Assembly (NCBI RefSeq): GCF_032118995.1
Contig: NC_092653.1
Coordinates: 22,773,202 to 22,837,201 of the forward strand
Length of the DNA stretch: 64,000 bases
DNA from: Asterias amurensis
Lineage: Eukaryota > Echinodermata > Asteroidea > Forcipulatida > Asteriidae
Direction: 5' to 3'
The notes under the pieces were generated by a model that saw only the letters and a program-made list of their open reading frames with translations, searched no databases and was not told the DNA's origin. Shown one piece after another: positions 44,870 through 60,088 of this stretch (position 1 is the stretch's first letter; the number at the start of each line of letters is the position of its first letter). Both the position numbers and the translations under genes were made by a program.

Positions 44870-47800
44870 TCACACTGTTTCATGTGGATCTGGTGTGTCA
44901 TGAATCCCTAAAAGTTCATACTGTGGCTTCTTGTAACTGCAAGAAAAGAAAAGAATAAAGACAGGAATATAAAGGGAAGATCAACAAGCAAAAAAGTCAA
45001 CCCATTTTAAAATGGTTACAGAACAATCACCCATTTTATTGTTCCATTATTTTGAGTGGTTTCCAGAGCAATGTACATTCTCTTGTGCTATTTGTTTCTT
45101 TCTAAGGGTTTTGATACCTTTTGTAGATCAAGTTTTTTGCCATGATATGAATTCCTAACCACTGTGAATGAAGACGTTTGTAATAGTTTACGTGAAGCAG
45201 TTTCAGGTTCATTTCATGGCTGTCATGTTTTTAAGGTAAAAAATTAAAATCACAGAGATGTTTATAGGAGAGTTGTGTAAATCTGTTGAACATGTTAACA
45301 AAATTTGTCTCATTGTAATGAAAATTATTTTTGTGAAATCGTTTTACTCATTTCTCACAAACTACAGCATTGAGCAAGTAATATTTTAAGGGAAACCTTC
45401 TTCCATCAATATCTTTAAACAGTGTAAGTTTATTGTAAATCTGTGGACATTTGTGTAAAGGCATCATTTTTGGTTCTTGCTACTTTGGTAAAGAAACTTA
45501 CAATTTGAGAAGAAGTGATGAAAGTACTACGGAGACTGAAGAGCATGCCATGGCAGCAGATGCCATCCAGGGTGTCAGGAGGACTTGAAAAGGGGCTAAG
45601 GCACCTGAGAAGAAGAAACAAAATAAAATATAGCTTGTTTGAAATTGGCTATCAATAGGACCATCGTTTTCAAGAAGAATTGTTGTAGCAAGTGCAGTAA
45701 TGAAGACATGGAGATAAGCAACAGTTGTTTCAGACTAGGCTTTGATCGTGTATCTCACTTGGCGAGGGTCTGTTAGCAGACAGTGTATCCATTATCCATC
45801 ATGGCTTTCAGTTGAACCCACAAAAGTCTCTTTGAGTATCTTTTAAAAACACACTGCATTTTTTCTATTGTACTGATGCATCAAGTCAATCATTTTCTCT
45901 TCAGACATCCGTACATAAGCAGCATGATCTTGTATTGAAGTTGTGTGTCTCAATTACTCTAGGTGTTACTTGCGGGGGCTTGTTGCATTTCAGAGAGAAG
46001 CTTCTTTCTAACTATTTGACTGGTTTTAGCCGAGGCTTCTGGACATTCTTTTCTTGCTCATTTTACTCATCATCAACTTTATAACGGAAAAAAGACTTAC
46101 CTGCAGCAATGGGAATGCCAACCATGTTGTAGATGATTGCAAAGAAGAAATTGATGTAAATTCGGCGGACGGTGTGTTTTGACAAGTCAATGGCGGCTGC
46201 AACATCCAGAAGATTATTCTGCGATGGAAAGAGTCAAAAAGACGTTTTGGCTATGTTTGGTTGATGAATACAAATGGTGTTTCTGAATGTTCAACTTCAG
46301 ATTATAATTAATCTGTAACAAAGGATTAAGCACAGATATAGTAATAATAATAATAATAATAATAGTAATAATGGGCATTTATAATGTCCCGGCATCTTAA
46401 GATGCTCATGGCACAGCAAAAAATTAGAAGAAAGGAATTTTTTACAGTCTTTTTTAGGTGAGTCCAGAGGGTATTTTAAACACAGTTTAGGGATGGAGAA
46501 AGTTTAAAATGACCCATGAAGTCGTTCCGTAATGCGGGGGCATAAGAACCCCAAGATGTTTTGGCCAAGGGTTTCCTGACTGGCTGTAGGAAAAATAGGG
46601 TTGGAGTAATTTTTGGAGATATATGTATGGTGGTAATAAAGTGCCTTTTGATTAGCGATAGACATACACAAAGATCTTGAAGTAAGCACAACTTTATCAG
46701 AAAATTGTTTGCATGAAAAATTAAACAACTAACCTTGATGAGAACTATGTCTCCTGCTTCCATGGCAACATCAGTACCTGTTCCTATGGCAATACCAACG
46801 TCCGCCTTGACCAAAGCCGGGGAGTCGTTGACCCCATCCCCAACCATCGCAACCTTGTGACCCTTTTGTTGTATCTCTTCGACCTTCTCTACCTTGTGCT
46901 TGGGTAGGACTTGAGCAAAGACTTTTGTGATGCCAACCTAGGATTGAACATCCAGAATAAAAATAAGGAGACCTTCAAATAATGCAATCCAACTTAATGC
47001 AAAACATACAGTCATCAGTTCTAATAAAAACACTTCAGCATTGCTGTCATAACTGTCATAGAGTCATAGATCATCTGCCGAAAAACAACATTTAATTTAA
47101 CTGCCCATAGAAATTAAGGATACAATGATAGTAGGTTACTGGAGCAAGAAAATTTAGATTATTTTCAGAACATTTTAGTCGCTCATTTATAGTGGCCAAA
47201 CAAAACTGTCAGAAAAGTTGAGCATACCTTGAATTGACCCAATTTATTTTGGGACTTTGGGTGAATCTATAGGACTGATTTACCTATTAATTGAAAATCA
47301 ATATCAGTAACCAACTTCACCCACAGCAATTGCTGTGGTGCCCAGTGCACTTTTGCAGTGGTCCCCTTTGCAAAGTTCAAGTACAAATTTAGGATTTCTT
47401 CTTAGTTATTAGTGCCCGTCCTTATCAGGGGAATAGCGCTGCGCCCCTATCAAGAACAAAACTCAAGGCCTGCAATTATTATCAAAATCTAACTTGATTG
47501 ACGTCTCCAGAGATATTCAAAGTATTTGTTTTTATCTTTTGCTAATCTTTGTTATATGGCTTTGACTTAACTCTACACGTACCTGTTTAGCAATGGCATT
47601 GGCAGTTTTCTTATTGTCCCCTGTTAAGAGTACGACATCTAGTCCCATGTCCTTCAGGACAATCACAGCCAGCTTGGCTTCTTCTTTGACTGCATCTGCT
47701 ATGGTTACCATACCAGCCACCACTCCTGTAAAACAGAACATAAAGAATTAAAAACAAAAATAAAATAAAATAACTGCTCAAACTCGGTGAGTTTATAAAC

Positions 47801-50800
47801 TACAAACTTAAGTGTCTCGCTCGAAGTAAAACACTGTAATTGGCATGGCCATATTTTGATGGTTTTTGCCAAATTACCACCAGAATGTTATTGTTGATAG
47901 CCTGTGGCAGGCCTGTATGCTTCGCTTTTGGAAGGGCAAGGGCATCAAGGCATTTTCTCCTCGTTTAAAGGGCACCCTATGAGGAAATAGTAACGTTCAA
48001 CTGGAGCATTTTAAGGGCACCAAGGCATGGAGGCAATTCACCTTCGTTGCCTCCAAGAAGTATCAGGCCTGGTCTGTGGGATTGTTCAAGATGGCTGCTA
48101 GAGAACTCTGGTTCCCTAAACAAATTTCATTTGCAAGAAATAAAATTGCAATTGAAAAGTATTGGCTATAAAAACAATGTACATACCATTGATGGCGACC
48201 AGAACAGCAGTTTGTCCAAGCCCTTCATATTGTGCCATAGAGTGATCCATTTCATCGGTTACAGTCAGGTTGTTTTCACGCATCCACTCCCGATTACCAA
48301 TCAGGACTTTGTACACACCTGAGTCTTCCTCCTGCACTATTTCATCTGTATAATAACATATTGGAATAATATAAAATTTCATCTTTTGAAGAGCAAGGAC
48401 TTTTAGAAAGAGTAAATTTTAAGTCTATGGGACTATTTTACCATTGCCATGGCCTTGCGAAGGCCTCTGTGCCAATTTAGTTCTGCATTTTTCTTTTGAT
48501 AGAAAGAAAAAGTAAAGTCTTCTGCAGATTGAATACCAATTTAAAAAAACTTGTACACATGTTTAATATTCATTTTTTCATTTTGGTTTTTACCTTGTAT
48601 ACATGTACTATCTCTAGGCAAAGTACACGATTTGTAAATAATAGGAACAAACTTACAACTTGTACTCTTAAAGCTGCAATAGATATAAACTTCAAAGTAC
48701 CAAACCTCAAGAGAAGCTTTCTCTCAACAAAATTACTTTTGGACCCCCTAAAATCACTTTTTTGTCATTTTTTTAAGCCGGCACATAAAAGACATGTTAA
48801 TTTAAAATCCCGCGCAAAACCAATTTTCTTTTTCTTTTTATAAAAGTTATCGTCAAATTCAATGTTAAATCACAAGTTGGTTTGATCAACTTGGTTATAC
48901 TGAAACAAATTAAAGCGGTGCATATCTTCCTGGAAAAAAAAGTTTGTAAAAGATTCTTACCTGAAGAGGTAAGCTCCTTAGGTGGAGTGATGATCTGTGG
49001 GGAAGAACTACTTGCATTGTTCTGCTGGTTCATGTTTGCGTTGAGCATCAAGCCGATATGGCTGACAGTGCACTGTAGACCATACCCTGGCTCTGCAGTA
49101 AAGCCTGTACATTTACCCACACGATCTGACTGCAACATCTATATGCAGACACAAATACGAATGCAACATTTTTTAAACAACTCTCTTTATTATATAACTA
49201 ATTTACCTGTTTTCTAACTTAAGTACAGCCACAACCATCAAATTTGTTCCCTTCGGTTTTTAGAGTTTGAAAACCAGTGATAACAACAGTTATCTCAATG
49301 TTATTTATATCCCTTAACAATTTCTGTGTAAATAATGTCAAAAAAATGCTCGAGTCTGTTTAATTCAACATCGTCAAAGAATTCCTTAAAACTTATCTGA
49401 CGTTTATTTGGTGTCTTTGTAACAACAAGCATTGTAAAATAACCATGACCATCCCAAAACCTGCATGTTGTTCTGTTTGATTCAGTTGGACTGAGGACTA
49501 CACCAGTAAAACTCAGTAGAAAAGCTAGTAGTATACTCTGCTTGTCTTCAGAAAAAGCTTGACCGCTAGTGGTGATGCTGCTTATAAGTGTTGCTTGAGA
49601 AATGCATATATAGGTTGGAAGTATCCAATTTGTTCTTGTGTATACAAGGCAAATGTTCTGAAAAGAAGACGGTTTATTACCTCTTTCGCATGTTTGGTCA
49701 CTGCCACACCAAGAGGGTGCTCACTGCTTGCTTCAGCTGTCCCAGCAATTGCTAGGAACTCCTCCTCAGTGATCTCAGAGAGGGCGACAAACAGCATAGT
49801 GCGCATCACGCGAGGCACGCCATAGGTTATTGTCCCAGTCTTGTCAAAGATGACTGTCTTTAGCTGTTGATAAAGATGAAAAGGTTCAATTATTGCTCTG
49901 CCTGAAAAAAGTATTCTAACCAGAACAGTCCCAATTCAGGTTGTTTTTATCACTTAGCATTGGGCCAAGTATGCCAACACTTGGGTATTGAATAACCATG
50001 AAGTGTTTACTATGGGAAAGTTTTAAAGACAATAGAAGAAAGCACATTTTATGGGAAATTACAGGTTAAGTTAAAGTTCGGGTTCCTGTAGTTCTTTTGG
50101 ATCATTTTTCAATTTGTTATTTTTCTCATCATATCTACCTGACTGAAAATAAATTTTATAAAGTACTTATAAGTACTTATTTCTTTCTTCCAAAACAGTG
50201 ATAACAATGCCTGTCTCTGACACAATATGTTAGTTACAAATAAACTTTAAAATGCTCATGTAACAGAGAAAAGGACCAAGTAAATCTGATTCCTGACATA
50301 CATAAAGAACTCTCTTTTCCCCAATAAACATTTAATTAACATCTACCTCTCAGCAAAAAAAATTACACCTTTAAAGTCAGACTGCCCCTATAACAAACAG
50401 CCTACATAGTTTGGATACAATTATCAAGATGGGGGAGAAAAGCTTTGAAAATACAAGAAATAAGACCCCAAATACATGAAAAAAAGACCCAAAATGCCAA
50501 TCTTACCCTCCGGGCAAGTTCAAGGGGCTCTCCTCCTTTGATCAGAATCCCACAGCGGGCTCCTATTCCAGTTCCAACCATAACGGCAGTAGGGGTGGCA
50601 AGGCCTAGTGCACAGGGGCAAGCAATCGCTAACACTGATATTGCCACTTGGAACGAAAACTCAATGGTTATTTCAGTAGTTCTGTTTACACCCTAAAAAG
50701 AAAGATACAACATAATAGTTTTGGATTTAATAAAAAAATATATGGGCAGTTATAAGCAAATAAGTTGTTTTTTCGCCTCAATTTGACAATGTGCATAATT

Positions 50801-53800
50801 GAGAACAACAAATTTGCTATAGTCATAACCACAAACATTGTGATTGGCCAGACAAGCCAGACTGGGATTTGAAACCCATGGCTGGCCAGAAAATTTAACA
50901 AAAATGCCAGCAAGTGATCTTGCTGAAGTTTGCTAAATCAATAAGGAATTTTAGTTCACATAAGAGTTAACAGATTTTAATTGACAAAAAAAACACAATC
51001 ATTTTGAACACCCTTCTTCTCACAAAGATTTGCAAATTGCCCTGTGATGTCATCACTCATGTTGTGCCATTTGTGGGAGCCCATTTTTGTATGGCTAAAT
51101 TTTTGCAATAAAAAAGCAACATCCCAAAAAAATTATTATATGGATAATACAAGAAAGTGTAAAAAACTTCAACATTACAAATAAATTACAATTCTGATTT
51201 TTCCCTCAAGTATATTTTTAAGGGAACAACTGTGAAAAATAAAACATTGACGCCAGAATTAATATGCTACAGTGCTAACACAAAACAAAAAGTCAAACCA
51301 AACTTTAAAATACTTCTGTTACTGTTGACATGACTTTCACAATTTAAAGAGCTTTACGTACCTCAGGAGTGTACGTCGGAATTAAATCAGGATGTGTCAT
51401 ACCAATAGCAATCCAGACAGTCAATGTGACGGTGGATAGGATAAGGATACCAGGAACAAACACTCCTGCTATCTTGTCTGCTATTTGCTGAATGGGTGCC
51501 TGGATTACAAAGAAACACAATTTCAAAATAGCAAACCTGATGATGTGGCTATAAACTTCTTTTTCAAAGACGAATCAAAACATGGCAAAAGCAGCTCATT
51601 TGTTCCAGCAGCTTTCAGATGGTATAATGAGCAGTTGGCTCTTATTCCTATTTACCAAATTGTCTTAATTGCTGTTTAATGTAACAACTTTACTTATTGT
51701 GTGTGTAATCAGAACAACTTTTAAAATCATTTATTAATATGCAATTTTAAAGTTGTGTTCTGATCATTAGTGACCAGATAAATTGTGTGGTAGTGAAAGG
51801 TTTCAGCAGTTGTTTGTGTCCTCAGAGAATAATTAAAGGTTATGTGCCTTACGACTGGCACCCCTGAACAAAGATATTGACATAAAAGGGAGGCCGCCAA
51901 CGTAGAGTTGGATAGGTCATTGGATAGATCATCTTAATTTGAAGGTCATTGGTTAAACAAAATAGAATTACGTAGTATCAGTTACCTTGGATGTTTGTGC
52001 ATCTTCTACCAACTTAACGATTTGAGCAAGGGTCGTGTCTGCTCCAACGTGCGTTGCTTCCATCAAGACGGTGCCTGTTTGATTGATAGATCCACCAATC
52101 ACAATGCTTCCTGAAAAAGAAAGAGTCAAGTAAACCCTTCACTATCTCAAAATTCTTTTCTTTTGTGCTATAGATTTTAAGCATTGCATGGTTGAGGTAT
52201 CAATGTATTGGTTTGCGGTAACACCATGTATACTACTTGCTGGTAGATTATGTTCTTTTTGGAACTTGTCTTGCTATAAATATATTCTACTACCATGGAG
52301 TAGATTTTCAGAATTCAGGAGACTTCTACTGTGGATTAGACTTTCTGGAATTTGGGAGACTCAGTTCTGAAAAGAATTGTCCTGCTTATATTAACAACCT
52401 GGGCAGAGGGTAGGAAATCAGTGGGGACTATCTTTTTTTAGCTTTGTGGATCCAGGGGTCTTCTCGTTTCTTAACTTCACTTGTCTTTCCTTAGCACAAC
52501 GTCAAGGTTGAATCTCGTGCTCAGGGAGGAGCTTCTAGTTATTAACTTCACTGCAGCGGAGTGAGTTCTTATTTGGCCTTACGCCTCGACTAGCTCTAGT
52601 CATTGTCAGGTTGCAGTGTTGTCTAAACACGGTATTGTAACAATTGTTAAAAGCAAATATTTCTGGTACATATCTCCACATACCTGGCTTCTTGTGAACT
52701 GGCATAGACTCTCCTGTGATCAAAGATTCATCTGCGGATGTTAAACCATCAATCACTTTTCCATCCACCGGAATCTTGCCGCCTGGTACAACTTTTAGAA
52801 TGTCTCCCCTTGTAACAAGCTCTACACTGATATTCTCCTCACTGATGACTTCCATCTCATTACCAACAGTGACAAGGGCTGCTTCGGCTGGCTGTAGAGA
52901 CATCAGCTCAGAAAGGGCATCGGATGTTTTCAACTGAAACCGGCAAAATTTCCATAATTCTTTTAATCTGCATGTCATGATCATCAACAATTTTTTAAAT
53001 TGTACTTGTGTCTTTCCTTACACCATCAAGGTTGAATTCCCTAAGTGTTTGAAGGCTCACTGTCTCCCAAGTCCTTCATAGTCCATCATATTTATCTGAA
53101 CTCAGCAGGCCTTTCTCCATTCGAGCTTGTCTTTTTTGTTCAGCAAGTCAACACTTTCTGACTGAACCAAGATCTTATTGCTCCTGGAAGACAGATCTTT
53201 CCGTACTGCTGATCCCTCGTCTTTGCAACAGCCTTCCTCACATTATTCGCTCTATTTTAACCCTCAACTCCTTCAAACCTTTCCTCTAAACCCACCTCAT
53301 AGTAATTGCGTACAACGGCATGTAAATTGCTCTTTATTGTCGAGCCTTGAGCGCCCACTTGTTAGTTGGATATGTTACACTATACAAGTGTTCTTGTTAT
53401 TTTTCAAACCACTTCCTCAAATTTCCCATTAAGGCTTACCCTTGCCATGCTCTCCAGCCAACGACCAAGATTAATGAACATCAACAGCATTGGTGGCGTT
53501 TCAAAGAAAGTGACAGGACTGTAGTCCGACTTCTTGATAATGGCGACCAGGACAACCACAACAGAGTACAAGTATGCTATCAGGGTTGCCATGACGATTA
53601 GGACATCCATATTGGCAGTCTTATGACGCAGTGCTCTGTAGGCTTGGACGTAGAAGTAGCGTCCTCCGACAAACTGTCAATGGGAAATTCATAATGTGAT
53701 TGGATTCAATTCATTTAAAACATCTTTGAGTGGCATGGAGCATTGAGCAAATGTGCTCATGTGCAACTTTATTGGGGAACAATAAGGGCTCACAAGTTTC

Positions 53801-56800
53801 AGGAGGCTATATTTCCGACTGAATGTATCATCGATGGAAACGTAACTGCCAAAAAAACACAAAATGTTGTGCTCTCGTCAAAAAAAAAGAGAAAATACAA
53901 TTGATGTATATTTTGTCAGGGGTTTTGTGAACATTTAATTTGGCTTATTTTGAGTGTGGCAATAGAGCAGGCAGAACAAACAATGGTGATTTGTGGTGTC
54001 TTTAAAAGTTATTTTCTTGACTTTGTGACGGCATTTCTGCAGGAAATGTTTTTCTAAAGGATTGTGCTGGTGTAAACTTCATAATTGATGAGCTTTCAGG
54101 TTGAAAGTAACCAATTATGTTTTCCCATGAGTGAATATTCCTTTCTTTGTCTTTCAACTCGAAAATTTGTAAAATCGGCCGAAATTTTTCCCCCAAACCT
54201 TGTGGGACGTAACCAAAATATTAGCCCGTACTGTGTAAGTTTTCGAATTTTTTGAGAATTCAACCAGTAGTTTTATATTTAAAAACCTGAGCACATGATG
54301 CAAAATTCACCCCAAAAGCTTGAGTTTAAGGTATGAACAAAAGAAAGTATTCTTAGCATGAAAACAATACCTTAACACAATTATCTTAGACCCAATTAAT
54401 TTCAACACAAGACCTTTAGTGATGGACTTGGAATGTTGCAATGATTTCTTCATAAATTTACCTGTACAACTGTGGAGAAGCAGAACAAGATCAAGTTCTC
54501 CAAAGATAATCCTGGCAGCAATATCAGATCCTCTTTCTGGTCTTTGTTGACCATGAAGTAAATCATGGTCGCCATGACTGGGATTCCGAATATAAGGGAG
54601 ACCAAGAAGGAGTTACGCCATTTCCTGACCGTTTTCTGCTGCTGGAGGGCAGTAGAGCCATGCGTCTGGCCCAAGGCCAACTTACATTCAAACCCAGCAT
54701 CCTATAAATTAACATGAAGAAAATATTCAGGGTTATCACCAATGTATACAATGGTTTTTTGGAACTGTTCGATTGTTTTTGTCCTGCATAAATGTAGACA
54801 TATACGTTAAAACTGGCAGGAGAAAATTTCATTTAAAAAGTTGGGCTAATGAGAAAATCTGGAGAAACAAAATAAATTTAAAATCTGTTTTTATAAACAC
54901 CTTTCTTTGAAGTGAAAAGTTTCTCAAAATGCTTTATACTAAAATTCTCTCCAAAACATTTTAATGCCATTAACTTTAAGGGTTTTTAACACAACTACAA
55001 TAAGTATTGTTGTCTAGTTACTGAATCACATTTTCTTGATGTGTGCAATTCATAATCATGGGCGTTTGTTGAGTTCCCTTTACAGGAAGGATCATCTAAA
55101 CATGACCTTTGCTCAAATCATTAAGAACAACTTGAGTGTTTCCGGATCAGGCTTATAAAAACATCTTTGCCACCTTTACAGCACTTCCAAAGTTTTCCAT
55201 TGTTTGAAAGTGCCCTATACTGGCCTATCTGGAATTCAAACTTACAGTTTTGTTATTGACTATTATGACGCACTTTCGGTTTCAGTAGCTCTGCTTGATA
55301 TGCAAACACAGCATAGTGGTTTCTAGCAAAGCTGTATAAACTTTGACTTCATTTATGCGCTTTACTTGGAAAGCTTTGTTTAGATTTTATTTATGGAAAA
55401 CTGTGCATTATTTTGAACAAAGTTGTTATCACTCTACATTTTTGTGGTCGTGTTGGCTTATAAGTGATAACTTTCCTCACATTCCACCTGACCTCTAGAA
55501 CCCGGTTTGAATCACACCGGGGCACAATGTGGATTGATGTTCAGTCCCTGCCTGACTGCATGGGTTTCCCCTGGAATAATTCTCTGGGGTTTTCTTCTGA
55601 CATCTAAAACTGAAACTTCCTTCCTTGTCTGCTCTCCATTTGGGTTCTTGGCTCGTACACAGTGATTAAGTTCACTTTTCTGAGAGGCTTTGGCTTCACA
55701 ACCAGGATAAATGAAAACACATACCTCAATGGCTGAAATGATTGCTCTTGGTCCAATTTCATCAGACATGTATTTGAAGATACCGGTAGCTGTAGAGAAT
55801 GCCACAGATGCCTGTGTCACTCCATCTAAACCTTTCACAACTGTCTCTATGTTGGTCACACAGGAGGTGCAGAGCATACCAGTAATCTGTAGGACAAATT
55901 GAGTTAGCTTTTAAGGGGTCACAGAGCACATCATTGGGAGGGGGGGGGGGGGGTACACAAACATGCATTTGTCCCTTTTCTTATTAGTGCCCCCAGGTCT
56001 GGTGTACATATGTCTCTACTAGGTCTATTTACTACGTCTATATACGTTTGTGGATTTACCCTAATTAAAATAAATTGCTCAATACCAGGAAATAGAAAGT
56101 TGTTCTGAAAGTTTCAGTTTCAGGTTTGGGACAACAAACAAAACATTTTGCAGTAGCGGGCCTGACATTTGTATGTGAGTCATGTACAACATTTTAAAGG
56201 TACACATATTTGTATATTGATGCCATTACAATACTGGCCCGTGATCGATGGGTAAAAGATGAAAAGGGTTAATAGGAATTGATCACAAAAGAAAGTTAAA
56301 AATGGAACAGCTGCAAAGACAGCTTACTTAAAGTTGCATTGAAGATAGTTTTTCAAAGCTTTCTGTATCTCGTGTAATATTTTCTTGCAAAATTTTACAC
56401 AAACTGACCCATATAAACATTTGTAGTATTTTTGTATTTGGTTGCTTCCATGTAATACATAAAGTTTGTAAATAATTATTTTGCACCAACTGTTATATAC
56501 ATTTAGTTTTTTGAAAAAGGAACTTGAAGGGTGCATAATAAGGTTCATGAGGAACACAACTTATTTCCTTGTGTTAGAACTTCTTTACCACATGCCAGAC
56601 GGATAATGACAGTTTTTTTTGTACCTATATATTGACAGATAAGAGCACTCTGAATCTGGTAAACATTTTGCAAACATGACAAAATAGTTAAAACAAATGG
56701 CTTCTTCTGAAATATTAGACAATAATGAAAATAGCTGTGGTTAGTCTGATAGATAAATCAAGAAAGACGGGTCAGTGGCAGCACTAAAAGACTTTAATAA

Positions 56801-59800
56801 TTGCAAAATAAAAACCACCCAAAACGCATGAGCTTCACCTGATGAAGTGGTTGCTTGCTACGAAAGCTCTTGCAGTTCTGTGTTTATAGTTTTTGTCTGT
56901 TTGTTTATGATCTTCCCGTCAAATAAAACTCGGCAAACTCCTGGAAGGAGATATAAATGCTTAGCTGGCAACAGCCAATCTCTCCCAAACAAATATTATT
57001 TAACATATTTTATATCTATGATTAGAAATTGCACATATACAGAAATTGTAGTTCAGTAACTTGACGAGTTGGTCTTTCAATGCTAACCACTTTCTTGTTT
57101 TATCTGAAATAATCTAAGTTTATAAATGAAAAGTTATATATAAGGACTTTTGGCTCACTATTAGAGTAACAGTCTCAACTCCACCCTTAGCAATCCCCTC
57201 AAGGATCTCTGCATCAAATCCAATGTCTTCAATCATCTCTCGTATGGCCTCTGGGGTCACAACATCAGGGTCATAGGTCACCTCTGCCTTCTGCGCCATG
57301 AGTGCAACAAGAGCCGAGCTGATTCCTGTAGATGAGATGAGAAGACATCCATGTTTTAATATAATTTATTGTGTGTGCGCGTGTGTGTGGGAGGGGGTGT
57401 TTAAATAAGTTAGGATACTTTACAGTCATCAAGAATAGTAACTGACCAGCAAGCACTCAATTTAACCTCCGGTCCGGTCCACTAGGCTTGTCATCTGTAC
57501 ATGTTCATAAGACTATTCAAACATCCCAACCCAACTAGATAATGATGACGTTATTTTAGTCGGATGTTTCACCGGATACTTGAAATAAAAATAATCACTC
57601 TTTATGTCTTTATTTAGTGGGCCTGTTGGGGTGTCCCTTTTGCACCACAATGTTTTTTACTGTTTGTGCAGAAAAGGTGAACTAAACTAAACTAAACTAA
57701 GATTAATAAGCCAATTGGTGTATCAATATAATCATACCATTTTGTTTCATGAGTGATTTCTCGATGGCCGATACACACGATGCACATGTCATCCCTGACA
57801 CATTGAAGGTGCATTTTGCCTGGCTGCTCCTGTTGCTCAAGGCGTCATACTTTGCCTTCCCTGATGTCTTAAGGACACAATGCTCCTCATCAGTGTCGCT
57901 AAGGCTGGTGTACTTCACCATTCCTGCTGCAATTAAAAAAAAATAAAACATACATTATTTAAATAATTCTACAAACAATTAAACAAACAGCATTCATAAA
58001 GCACATAGTGTCTGACCAAAATGACACCCAAGGGTGCCGGTTCGCAAAATCAAAGTTAAGGTGGTGAGTTTTTAGCTGTTGTTTGAAGATAGAGAGAATG
58101 TTCTGATGTCCATCTCACAGAAATAATCTCATAACAAAAAGAAATTAGATTTTGGATGTTAATTTTTTTTTCTAAACGAAACACAAAACAAAATTATTTA
58201 CTTTATCAATATTTTTCAGGAGAGACATCAGGCTCTCAAAATTATTATCGCAACACTAGTCAACTTAAAAAAATTTTTTTTTAAAGGTGGATTACTAATG
58301 ACATGAATGAAGAATAATGTGTAAGTGCCAATATGCAAATGAATGCTTGAGTGGTTGTTTAATCAGATGCAATTATGTAAATGACTTAAAGCTCACAAAG
58401 TAAATCACGAGCAAAGGAGGAATAAACATAATTTGACAAGTTGCTTAACAAATTTTTGACACAGGTAATTATCAGTTCAGAACAAATAAAGGGTCACAAT
58501 TTGTTATTTCTATAAAGAGGGAAAAAACCTTAGGGAAAATTTTCCCCCAAACTCTAAACACCTTCAGTTTCCCGTTTGTTATCCTTTGAGCTGATGTTGT
58601 CAGATGAACCTTTCTTGCTCTGCACAATTTCTGTCAAAAAAAACCCCCAAAAACATTATTTTCATGATAAATAATACTCATAAATTCCTTTTTTAAAAGT
58701 TGCTTGTTCAGCTTGATACTGATTTCAACTGCCAACTATAGTGTATCAACTGAAGTTAACAAGAAATGTCTTCAAAAGTTATTATGATAATTAAGAGATT
58801 GACAATCAACAGAAAACCGTGAATTAGTAATCTGGTTTTACATACATGTGGGTAGAACTAAATTAACCTCAGCCTAGATGTAAGAGATAAAAGTTTCAAC
58901 AAATAAAGTTTTCTTGAAATTATTTGTTTAATGCACATTAAATTTTCTTCGTGTTTTTCAGACCCGTATTATTTCTACAAATGAAATACTTCTGTGAATA
59001 ACTTTTGACTGTTGTATAAAAACAAACAACAATGACTATTGACTGTTTTCTATTAAATTCATACAAAAGGTAGTATTAACAAGAAACCAATGGTAAATGA
59101 AAACCAACATCACCAAAATAACTTTTTACCAAAACAACAATATCAACAAAAAGGCAACAGGAGAGTTCTAATACTATAAGCAACTTATCAACAACAATAT
59201 TACAGTTACTCTGAGCGCAAACAACAATAAAAAACAAACATCGCAACTAATAACTGTGCAAGACCAGACATACTTTTGTGGGTTTTATTTTAACCTCGGA
59301 TCAAAATTAAATGTACAGTGCTTTAAGAAGGAAACAAAAGCATGCACACTTATTTAACACATTGTTCAAATATGAACAAGACTTGCTCAGTCTAGACTAA
59401 TGTAAACCACCACCCAAAAACTGAACTTTAAAAAAATTGTTTAAACTAAGTTACCAGCCAAGCACAGCATCCTAAAATGTATTTTAAATTAGCAATTCAG
59501 TACAATACTTACAAATTGTAGAGAATACTGAAAAATGTTGTTTTACAAAAACGAGCACCAAGTGTGAAACATGACCGCTTCAAGACTTCTCAACATGCAA
59601 AATGAAACTAAACAGTCCAGGAAGTTGCAACAAAAGGAAACATGGAAACTTCCTCTTTATAATATCAAATCATTTACTTTTAAGAATGAGGAAACAAAGC
59701 TACAACAACTACAACAAGTGTGAGTTATGATCTGCTGCCACACTTCCGTCCCGCCACCCCCCCCCTTTTGTAGGAGGAATCGCTCATATAAAGACATTTG

Positions 59801-60057
59801 GAGTTGTGCTTGTCTTAAGTGAGGATTCTTAAAACATACATAAATTGCGTCTCCACGTATAGGAGGTGTTCTTACAAACAAACAAACGATTCTTTGAGCC
59901 ATTTTTTCTTAAGTTAGTTTTAGTGTTTTCCATTTGTTAATTTTTGTATACAACCGACCTGTCAGTAGTGTAATTTTGTAAGTAGTGTATCTTTGTAAAT
60001 ATAGCCTTTTTAAATTATCCAGGGATCTGTGATCCAGAATGCTCTATATAAATGCTG

Positions 60058-60088
<31 letters not shown>

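Noticed and set aside
56830-56869. Hammerhead-ribozyme-like string (CTGATGA ... GAAA) inside GAGCTT/AAGCTC arms in an ATP7 intron
   Set aside because: The arms pair the strand before CTGATGA with the strand after GAAA, which is a simple hairpin and not the three-stem hammerhead topology. No UH cleavage site or stem I/III can be drawn.
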